Of a DNA stretch of 64,000 bases, positions 34,884 to 41,625 are shown in pieces; the stretch's first letter is position 1, and each line of letters opens with the position of its first letter. The notes beneath the pieces were generated by a model, which did not search any database, was not told the DNA's origin, and saw only the letters and a list, made by a program, of their open reading frames with translations. The position numbers were made by a program, and so were the translations under genes. This stretch comes from Burkholderiaceae bacterium (GTDB lineage Bacteria > Pseudomonadota > Gammaproteobacteria > Burkholderiales > Burkholderiaceae_C): the NCBI GenBank assembly GCA_024235915.1, contig JACKLO010000011.1:310001-374000 (forward strand), written 5' to 3'.

Positions 34884-34897
34884 CCTGGCTGGATCGC

Positions 34898-35197
34898 GTG
34901 ACGCCGATCCTGCGTCGGCGATGGGAACCCCTGATCGCCTACGGCCTGGGCGGTCCGAGGCCAGGTGACACAACAAAGGTTGTCGAGCACTGGGGCCGTC
35001 GCATGACCCGATCCGGGGCGCTCAAGCTCGGGGCCTTCGGCCTCGCCCGGGAGTTCGAAGCCCGGTTCTGGCTGGCACACTGGGGCCATCGCGCGGGCCT
35101 GTGGACAACCCCTGTGGACAACCTCGGAAACTCGGCGGCGCCAGTCGATACATTAGCGCGCGCAGAACAACACCCGAAGGGAGGGCTTCACCTATGA
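34898..35197 (+). CDS. Possible small protein of the Xer element
   Basis: A GTG-started frame of 99 residues contains protein-like sequence rich in aromatic and basic residues (RRRWEPLIAYGLGG, KVVEHWGRRM, FWLAHWGHRAGLW). It ends overlapping the ATG of the second HTH copy. No ribosome site or family is recognised. The better-looking part ends near the two DnaA-box-like motifs; the last ~20 residues fall in the repeat and may not be meaningful. Moderate doubt remains whether it is a gene. Confidence 0.45.
   Translation: MTPILRRRWEPLIAYGLGGPRPGDTTKVVEHWGRRMTRSGALKLGAFGLAREFEARFWLAHWGHRAGLWTTPVDNLGNSAAPVDTLARAEQHPKGGLHL
35100..35121. other. Two tandem DnaA-box-like 9-mers
   Basis: TGTGGACAA occurs at 35100-35108 and 35113-35121, each one mismatch from the DnaA box TGTGGATAA, in the same orientation and 13 bp apart. 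They lie 25-45 bp before the hybrid Xer site, where a replication origin of a small element might sit. They also fall within a possible coding frame. Confidence 0.35.
35136..35163. other. Hybrid Xer half-site
   Basis: The centre GATACA (35147-35152) and XerC-type arm TTAGCGCGCGC (35153-35163) are identical to the left dif-like site, but the XerD arm is replaced by unrelated bases (35136-35146). This is what a junction between an Xer-integrated element and a dif site looks like when the element site lacks a good XerD arm, as described for TLC-type phages. Confidence 0.6.
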
Positions 35198-35520
35198 GGC
35201 TGGACCTTCGCAGTATCGATCACGGGCCCGTCTCACTGCCAATTTGGCAGTCGATCCTGGAGGACCTGGCAACCCGCCACCAACACGCGTGGCACGGGTC
35301 CTGGGCGTCAGTCAACGGACCGTCTACCGGTGGAACGCCACGGGTCACGCTCCGCGCGTGGCGCAGCTGGCTTTGTTCTGGTTGACGCGCTGGGGCCAGT
35401 CCCTGGTGCACGCCAACGCCGAGCGCGACTGCGTCGAAGCGGTCGGGCTGGCTCGGTCTTTGGGTGACCACATCGAGCGACTGAACGCCGAGGTGGCGAA
35501 TCTTCGCGCGCTGTCAGCAC
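35147..35520 (+). repeat. 374-bp direct repeat, right copy
   Basis: This is the second copy of 33656-34030. It ends at the last base before the ccmI stop codon on the other strand, so its right end is the apparent island-chromosome junction. Confidence 0.9.
35194..35520 (+). pseudogene. Frameshifted, truncated copy of the HTH gene
   Basis: This copy starts as the gene at 33703 does (MRLDLRSIDHGPVSLPIW), but one G is missing just after codon 25 (GGCAACCC for GGCGAACCC, near 35270), shifting the frame to an early stop. The downstream part, including the HTH residues, is still readable in the next frame. It also lacks its own stop, since the repeat ends inside the ccmI region. It is therefore a decayed duplicate. 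Confidence 0.85.
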
Positions 35521-36900
35521 TCAAGGGCTGCCCGGGTCCAGCGTCAGCACCACATCCTGCTGCCCCAACGCCACCGCCTGAGACTCCACCCGGGGCTCGC
35601 CCGGCTGGGCCGTGACCTGGCCGCTGCGGCTGATGCGGGCGCCGACGACCACCCTGCTCTGGCTGGACAGCTTTAGCGCAGGAGACATGGCCAGGCTGTC
35701 GTCGAGGCGAAACGTCAGCGGCAGATCCTTCACCTGCCGCCGCAGCACTGCCAACGGCATGCGCGGCCCCTCCGCGGCGCGGGCGAAGACGAACACCGTG
35801 TCGTCCGGCCGGACCTGGCTGGCCAGCGACGGATTCAGGCGCACGGTGCCGGCCACGAAGGCGCCGGCGGCCGTGGCGCCGGCTGGTGGCGGCGCACTGC
35901 GCGGCGACTTCGACGCGGCGGCGGACGGCGTGCCACCGGAGCCCGGCACGGCAGCCCCGGCAGCCGTCCCGCCGTTCGCCGCCAACCGCTGGCGCGCGTC
36001 CTCCAGGCCGGGCGCCATCTGCTGGACCAATGGGTGGTCGGCCGGGCCGACGGCCTGCAGGTGGCTCCAGTGGGCCACGGCGCCGGCGTAGTCGCCACGG
36101 TCGAAGGCGGCCGTGCCGGCGAGCGACAAGGCCTTGGGCTGGTCGGGGTCGAGCGCCAACGCCTGCTGCACCTGCTGCAGCGCCTCACCTTCGATGCGGC
36201 TGCCATTGGCGACCGCCAACGCGTCGGCAAAGTCCGCCAGCAAGGCGGCGTCCTTTACACCGGCGGCCAGGGCCTCGCGATAGGCCTGGAGGGCCCGGCC
36301 GGGTTCACCGAGGGTGACCCACGATCGAGCCAGCATGGCCCAGCCTTCGGCGTCGGCGGGGTTGTCGGCCAGCCGCTGCGCCAGGCCGTCGACCATGGCC
36401 CGGATCTGCTGCGTGTCCATGGTGTGCGGGGCGGTGCCCTGCCCTGCCGCGGCGTTGGCCTGACCATCGGCCCCTGCGGGCATCGGCGTCAGCGCGTCGG
36501 GCCGGCCCAGCCAGGCGTAGCCGCCGGCGACCACCGCCAGCGCCAGGCCCAAGGCCAACGGCAGGACCCCGGGCAGGCGACGATGCAGACCAGCCGATGT
36601 GGCCGCCGGGGCCGCCGCCGTGGTGGACGTTGGCGAGACCACCGCCTCCACGACGCGGCGCTCCAGCCGGCCACGGCTCTCACGGTGCGCCGCGTCGTCC
36701 AGCGTGCCGGCGGCATGCAGGGCATCCAGTTGCAGGAGCTGCTCACGCAGCACCGCCAGGGTGTCCGAAGGGTCGGCGGGATGGCGGCGCGTGGCCACAG
36801 GCCCCGTCAATCCGGCCAGCCGCTTTGGCCACAGCGGCCGCAGCAGCAGGAGCAGCACCGCGGCGCCCACGAGCACGGCGACGAACAGGAATTCGATCAT
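35521..36900 (-). CDS. ccmI: Cytochrome c maturation protein CcmI
   Basis: CcmI acts as the apocytochrome chaperone of the cytochrome c heme-ligation complex in the inner membrane. The 459-residue protein begins with a membrane segment (residues 4-22) and a Leu/Arg/Glu-rich stretch, has a second hydrophobic segment near 113-132, then TPR repeats (about 170-290) in the periplasm that would hold the apocytochrome C-terminus. The C-terminal ~100 residues resemble the extra CcmI domain of beta/gammaproteobacteria. It overlaps ccmH by ATGA. Its stop codon lies exactly at the end of the island repeat. Confidence 0.9.
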   Translation of the reverse strand: MIEFLFVAVLVGAAVLLLLLRPLWPKRLAGLTGPVATRRHPADPSDTLAVLREQLLQLDALHAAGTLDDAAHRESRGRLERRVVEAVVSPTSTTAAAPAATSAGLHRRLPGVLPLALGLALAVVAGGYAWLGRPDALTPMPAGADGQANAAAGQGTAPHTMDTQQIRAMVDGLAQRLADNPADAEGWAMLARSWVTLGEPGRALQAYREALAAGVKDAALLADFADALAVANGSRIEGEALQQVQQALALDPDQPKALSLAGTAAFDRGDYAGAVAHWSHLQAVGPADHPLVQQMAPGLEDARQRLAANGGTAAGAAVPGSGGTPSAAASKSPRSAPPPAGATAAGAFVAGTVRLNPSLASQVRPDDTVFVFARAAEGPRMPLAVLRRQVKDLPLTFRLDDSLAMSPALKLSSQSRVVVGARISRSGQVTAQPGEPRVESQAVALGQQDVVLTLDPGSP

Positions 36901-37358
36901 GAGGACGATTCAGGCAGTTCGGGGTCGGGTTCGAAGGCGTCGGCCGGCAGTAGGGCGCGCCGGTGCAAGGTGCGCATCAGCAGCAGCGCACCCGCCGCGG
37001 CCAGCAACACCGGGGCGGCCCACAACAGCCAGGTGCTGGGCTTGAGCGGCGGGCGGTAGAGCACGAAGTCGCCGTAGCGCTCGGTCATGTAGTGGCGCAC
37101 CTCGTCGTCGCTGGCCCCGCGGCGGATCAGGCCTCGGGCTTCCTCGCGCAGGTCCTGGGCGAGGCCCGACTGGGAGTCGGCAATGGTCTGGTTCTGGCAC
37201 ACCAGGCAGCGCAGCTCGCTGGCCACCTGGCGAAGGCGCAGTTCCACCGCCACGTCGTCCGGGGGCGTAGCGGCTCCGCTGGCCGTGAATGCGGAAGCCA
37301 TCAACAGCGTGGCGATCCACACCACGGGCCGGACGCGTCGCAGTCGGGTCGCGATCAC
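36897..37358 (-). CDS. ccmH: Cytochrome c maturation protein CcmH
   Basis: CcmH is a membrane-anchored thiol protein that helps reduce the apocytochrome CXXCH cysteines for heme attachment. The 153-residue protein has a signal segment, the diagnostic LRCLVCQNQTIADS motif with its redox Cys pair (near residues 51-54), and a C-terminal membrane helix (about 109-127). It starts at GTG overlapping the ccmF stop (GTGA). In many ccm operons ccmG (a thioredoxin-like reductant) lies between ccmF and ccmH; here it is absent. Confidence 0.93.
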   Translation of the reverse strand: MIATRLRRVRPVVWIATLLMASAFTASGAATPPDDVAVELRLRQVASELRCLVCQNQTIADSQSGLAQDLREEARGLIRRGASDDEVRHYMTERYGDFVLYRPPLKPSTWLLWAAPVLLAAAGALLLMRTLHRRALLPADAFEPDPELPESSS

Positions 37359-39367
37359 GCCGCGCCCTCCCGGGCCAATGCGTTGGCGCCGGCCCCGACC
37401 GGCGCCGACGACGGCCCGTCAGGCATGCCCGAAGGCACCGTGGCCTCCCGCGGGCGCCAGTAGCGCCGGTCGCTGGCGGCCACGGCGCCGCCCAATGCCA
37501 TCAAGAGGCAGCCGCCCCAGATCCAGTCGACGAAGGGCTTGACATGCACGCGCAGCGACCAAGCGCCCGGTGCAACCTCTTCGCCAAGCGACACATAGAG
37601 GTCGCGCAGCAGCCCCGGCGCGATGGCGGCCTCGGTCATCGGGTTGCGCTGCACCCGGTAGACCCGCTTCTCGGGGTGCATCACCTGGAGTTCCTGGCCG
37701 TCGCGCAGCACGGTCACCGTCGCCTGCAGCGCGTCGTAGTTGGGGCCGGTGCGGTCACGCACGCCGTCGAAGCGGAAGTCCAGCCCCGCCAATGCCACGG
37801 CCTGCCCCGGTTGCACACGTTCGTCGATCTCCAGCTCACCGCTGCGGACCCCGGTGACGCCGAAGGTGAACACCGCCACACCCAGGTGCGCCAGCATCAT
37901 GCCGGCCACCGCCCGTGGCAGGTGGCGCAGCGCCCAGCCCGGGCCACGGCGCCACCAGCCGGCCAGGTCCACCCCGATGCCCGCGAGCATCCACAGCACC
38001 ACGGCCACCCCCAACAGCGGCAATGGGCGCAGGCTGCCCAACAGGCCGTTGAGGGCCACGCTGCCCACGATGGCGAACCCGGTCGCCCACAACGCGGGGC
38101 GTCGCAGCACCGACAGGTCGGCCTCGCGCCAGCGCAGCAGCGGCCCGAAGCCGGCCAGCAGCAGCAGCGGCAGCATCAGCGGCACGAACACGGCCTCGAA
38201 GTACGGCGGGCCCACCGAGATCTTGCCCAGGCCCAGCGCGTCCAGGATCAACGGGTACAAGGTGCCCAGCAGCACGGTGCCGGTGGCTGCGGCGAGCAGC
38301 ACGTTGTTCAGCAGCAGGCTCGATTCCCGCGAGACCGGCGCGAAGCGCGCGCCCAGCCCGATGCGTGGCGCGCGCCAGGCGTAGAGCGCCAGTGCTCCGC
38401 CCGTCACCACCACCAGGAAGCCCAGGATAAACAGACCGCGGCGCGGGTCGGTGGCAAAGGCGTGCACCGAGGACAGCACGCCGGAACGCACGAGGAAGGT
38501 GCCCAGCAGCGACAGCGAGAACCCGAGGATGGCCAGCAGCACCGTCCACGACTTGAAGGCGCCGCGCTTCTCCGTGACGGCCAGCGAATGGATCAGCGCC
38601 GTGCCCAGCAGCCAGGGCATGAAGGACGCGTTCTCCACCGGGTCCCAGAACCACCAGCCGCCCCAGCCCAGTTCGTAGTAGGCCCAGGTGCTGCCCAGCG
38701 CGATGCCGATCGTCAGGCAGCACCAGGCCGCCGTGGTCCAGGGCCGCGCCCAGCGGGCCCAGCGGGCGTCCAGGTCGCCGCCGATCAGCGCTGCGATGGC
38801 AAACGCAAAGGCCACCGAAAAGCCCACGTAGCCCATGTAGAGCATGGGCGGGTGCGCCACCATGCCCGGGTCCTGCAGCAGCGGGTTGAGGTCCCGCCCG
38901 TCCAGCGGCGCCGGGAGCAGGCGGTCGAACGGGTTGGATGTGGTGAGCATGAACAGCAGGAAGCCCACCGTGATCCAGCCCATCACCGCCAGGATGCGCG
39001 CGCGCAATGCGTCCGGCAGGCCGCCGCCGAAGATCGTGACCGCCACCGTCCAGCCGGCCAGCATGGCCACCCACAGCAGCAGCGAGCCTTCGTGCCCGCC
39101 CCAGACACCCGCCACGCGGTAGGCCAGCGGCAGGGCCCGGTTGGAGTTCTGCGCCACGTACAACAGTGAAAAATCGTTGTCGACGAAGGCCATGGTCAGC
39201 AACGCCAGGGCCAGCGCGATGGCCAGCGCCTGGGCTTGCGCCGCACTGGCGCCGAAACGCATGGCCAATGCGTGGCCGCGCGCCGCGCCCCACAACGGCA
39301 GCGTGCCCTGCACCAGGGCCGCCACCAATGCACACAGCAGGGCCACCTGCCCCAGTTCAGCCCACAT
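37355..39367 (-). CDS. ccmF: Heme lyase subunit CcmF
   Basis: CcmF, a polytopic inner-membrane protein, receives heme from CcmE and joins it to apocytochromes with CcmH and CcmI. The 670-residue protein has many membrane helices and the family's tryptophan-rich WWD-type motif (GWGGWWFWDPVENASFMPWL, residues ~230-250), plus FLVRSGVLSSVHAFA near 300. Length fits the family. It follows the outer-membrane protein gene by 21 bp in the same direction, so it is probably cotranscribed with the cytochrome genes rather than with ccmABCDE, which are not in this window. Confidence 0.95.
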   Translation of the reverse strand: MWAELGQVALLCALVAALVQGTLPLWGAARGHALAMRFGASAAQAQALAIALALALLTMAFVDNDFSLLYVAQNSNRALPLAYRVAGVWGGHEGSLLLWVAMLAGWTVAVTIFGGGLPDALRARILAVMGWITVGFLLFMLTTSNPFDRLLPAPLDGRDLNPLLQDPGMVAHPPMLYMGYVGFSVAFAFAIAALIGGDLDARWARWARPWTTAAWCCLTIGIALGSTWAYYELGWGGWWFWDPVENASFMPWLLGTALIHSLAVTEKRGAFKSWTVLLAILGFSLSLLGTFLVRSGVLSSVHAFATDPRRGLFILGFLVVVTGGALALYAWRAPRIGLGARFAPVSRESSLLLNNVLLAAATGTVLLGTLYPLILDALGLGKISVGPPYFEAVFVPLMLPLLLLAGFGPLLRWREADLSVLRRPALWATGFAIVGSVALNGLLGSLRPLPLLGVAVVLWMLAGIGVDLAGWWRRGPGWALRHLPRAVAGMMLAHLGVAVFTFGVTGVRSGELEIDERVQPGQAVALAGLDFRFDGVRDRTGPNYDALQATVTVLRDGQELQVMHPEKRVYRVQRNPMTEAAIAPGLLRDLYVSLGEEVAPGAWSLRVHVKPFVDWIWGGCLLMALGGAVAASDRRYWRPREATVPSGMPDGPSSAPVGAGANALAREGAA

Positions 39368-39388
39368 GGCCTGCCCTTCTTCGCTGAC

Positions 39389-41617
39389 TCAGAACTCGAA
39401 ACGCGCGCCCAGGGCGTAGCTGGCGCGACGCGAGCTTTCCTGGGTGGCCGTGGGTGGCGCACTGCCGGCGGGGTCGGCGAGCATGCGGGTCGCCTTGCCG
39501 ATCTCGTAGGTCAGCGACGTTTCCAGCGCCACCTTCTTCCAGCCCCGGTAGGTGATGCGCAGGCCCGGTGTCCAGCGTTCACTGCGGCTGCCCTCGGGCG
39601 TGCGGTCGCGGTAGTACTGCAGCGACGGCTCCACCTGCCAGTCGGTCCACCACCAGGCCGATTGGTTGTAGGCCAGCAGCAGGCCATCGAGCTGCGGGCT
39701 GCGGATGGTGGTGATCACGCCGACGTGGGTGTCGCGGTCGGACAGCAGGTTCAGGCCGATCAGCTGCGCGGTGGCGCTGACGATGTCGCCCGTGGCCGGG
39801 CGGCCGGTCTCGAAGCCCGGCACTTCCGGCACCGGCGGAATGGCGCCGGTGTTCGTCAGGCCCAGGCTGGCGCCCACGCTCCAGTGCGGGTTCAGCGGCT
39901 TGGTGATGCCGGCCTGGGCCTGCGTCACCATGGGCGTGAGCGCCACGATCTGTTCGCGCAGCGCGGCGACGGTGGTGTTGGCCAGCCGCGGCGCAATGCG
40001 CGTGAAGATCACGCCGGGCTGCGCCGGGTCCTCGAAGGTCAGTGCGTTGCCCAGCGACAGCGGCGCCAGGGCCCGCCGGTCGTACAGCAGCGTGTAGACC
40101 GTGTTGTCCTCGGCCACATGCGTGCCCTGCACGCTCACGGCGTTGGTGGCGTTGAAGGCCACGTCGTAGTCGAACTGGGCGAACACCGAGGTGCCGCCGG
40201 AGAACCAGCGCAGGTCCATGCCGACGGCGCGGCGGTCGACTTCACCGTCGATGCGCTGCTCGATGGCGTAAAGCGAGCCGCCCAAGGCCCCGACGACGCG
40301 ATCCTGCTCCACACGCAGGCCGTAGAAGTGGCGCTGGGTGTCGAACAACGGCTCGGCGGGCACACCGGCCACGGCGCCCAGCCGCAGCTTGCCCACGGGC
40401 GTGACATAGCCCTGCAGGCCGTCGAAACGCCCCATCACACCGCCCCCGGTGGGCGACTGGCGGCCCAGGCGCACTCCCCAGCCATCCTTCAGCGCCCGGT
40501 GGTCGAAATAGGCGGCCGACAGCCGGTTGCGGCTCTTCTCCGGGCGCTCCAGGTCACGGGTGTACGCGTTGCGGAACACCACGCGCTGGTCCTGGTCGTC
40601 GGTGCGGCGACGCCAGGACAGGTCGGCCGCGCCGATCACCTGGCTGGCGCGGTCGCTGCTGAATTGCGCTTCGCCCACGGTCGGCGGCAGGCCGGCGATC
40701 GGCGAATCCTGGAAGTCCTGGCTGCGCAGCTGACCGTTGCCCCCGTACCAGTTCATGGACACGGAGGCATCCAGCGTGGTGTCGTCCCGCGGTGCCGCCG
40801 GCTCGCGCTCGGCCACCTGCGGCGCCGGTCTGGCCGCCTCGGCCGGCAACCCGGCCAGACGCTGGCGGACGCGGTCGCTGTCCTCGCCCTGCGGGTAAAG
40901 CCGCAGAAAGGTCTCGTACTCGGCACGCGCACGGCGGGTGTCGCCCAGGGCCAACCAGGCGTCGCCCGCCAGCGCCTGCGCCGGCCGCGTGGCCGCGTTG
41001 GGTGGCAGGTCCAGCAGCGCGTTCAGGCCGTCCAGCGCCAGTCGGTGGGACCCGGACGCCATCGCCTGCGTGGCGTTGTCCAGCAGCGCCTTGGCCTGCG
41101 CCTCGGTGTCGGCACTGGCCGGCGCCCCCGTGGCAACCCGCGGCTGCGGTGCTGACCGGTCGCCGGGCGCACCGGCCAGCCGGTCGCCCCGCCCGGGCAA
41201 CACGATCTCGATGCCCCGGTTGTCCGCGCCCTGGCGCACACGCACGGCGCCCGGCTCGCCCAGGCGCAGCACGATGCGGCGCTCGCGGTCGGCCTGGCCG
41301 GGTTCGTCGGTCAGGCGGAGGCGGTCCAGGCCTTTCAGATGGTCCAGCGCGATCAGCTGGCTGCCCGGGCCGATCTCGCGGTTGGTGGTGCTCACCAGCT
41401 GGTAGACGATGAGCACGGTGTCGCCCGCCGACGTGGCGATCTGGCGCTGGAACTGCACCTCGGTGGCGAACTGCAGCGCCAGCACCGCGGCATCGCCCTC
41501 GCGTCGCAGCTGCACCTGGTCGACGATGAAGGCGGCCTGCGCAGGCAGTGCCGCGGCGGTGAGGCAGGCCAGCAGGACCTGCGGAACCCCTGGCATCGCA
41601 TGGCGGTGAAAGAACAT
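39389..41617 (-). CDS. Outer-membrane beta-barrel protein with TPR-like periplasmic domain
   Basis: This 742-residue protein has a signal peptide (residues 1-29, ending ALPAQA), a periplasmic region with strand-rich sequence (30-160) and a TPR-like helical part (about 175-260: AWLALGDTRRARAEYETFLR), then ~450 residues of alternating hydrophobic/polar strands ending YALGARFEF, with the C-terminal aromatic residue recognised by the Bam machinery. It contains no heme motif. Lying between a 34-heme cytochrome and ccmF, it is the likely porin of an outer-membrane electron conduit, by analogy with MtrB-like proteins, though sequence relation to MtrB is not evident. The ATG at 41617 was chosen because a signal peptide follows; the open frame runs far upstream inside the cytochrome gene. 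Confidence 0.8.
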   Translation of the reverse strand: MFFHRHAMPGVPQVLLACLTAAALPAQAAFIVDQVQLRREGDAAVLALQFATEVQFQRQIATSAGDTVLIVYQLVSTTNREIGPGSQLIALDHLKGLDRLRLTDEPGQADRERRIVLRLGEPGAVRVRQGADNRGIEIVLPGRGDRLAGAPGDRSAPQPRVATGAPASADTEAQAKALLDNATQAMASGSHRLALDGLNALLDLPPNAATRPAQALAGDAWLALGDTRRARAEYETFLRLYPQGEDSDRVRQRLAGLPAEAARPAPQVAEREPAAPRDDTTLDASVSMNWYGGNGQLRSQDFQDSPIAGLPPTVGEAQFSSDRASQVIGAADLSWRRRTDDQDQRVVFRNAYTRDLERPEKSRNRLSAAYFDHRALKDGWGVRLGRQSPTGGGVMGRFDGLQGYVTPVGKLRLGAVAGVPAEPLFDTQRHFYGLRVEQDRVVGALGGSLYAIEQRIDGEVDRRAVGMDLRWFSGGTSVFAQFDYDVAFNATNAVSVQGTHVAEDNTVYTLLYDRRALAPLSLGNALTFEDPAQPGVIFTRIAPRLANTTVAALREQIVALTPMVTQAQAGITKPLNPHWSVGASLGLTNTGAIPPVPEVPGFETGRPATGDIVSATAQLIGLNLLSDRDTHVGVITTIRSPQLDGLLLAYNQSAWWWTDWQVEPSLQYYRDRTPEGSRSERWTPGLRITYRGWKKVALETSLTYEIGKATRMLADPAGSAPPTATQESSRRASYALGARFEF

Positions 41618-41625
41618 GGTGTGCG

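Noticed and set aside
34037..35197. 386-residue + strand frame across the Xer element
   Set aside because: Most of it is low-complexity and overlaps the better-supported RHH gene; only the last ~100 codons look possible.
37289..41155. Long + strand frames opposite ccmF and the barrel gene
   Set aside because: Rich in Q, R, H and G without motifs; the - strand genes have clear families.
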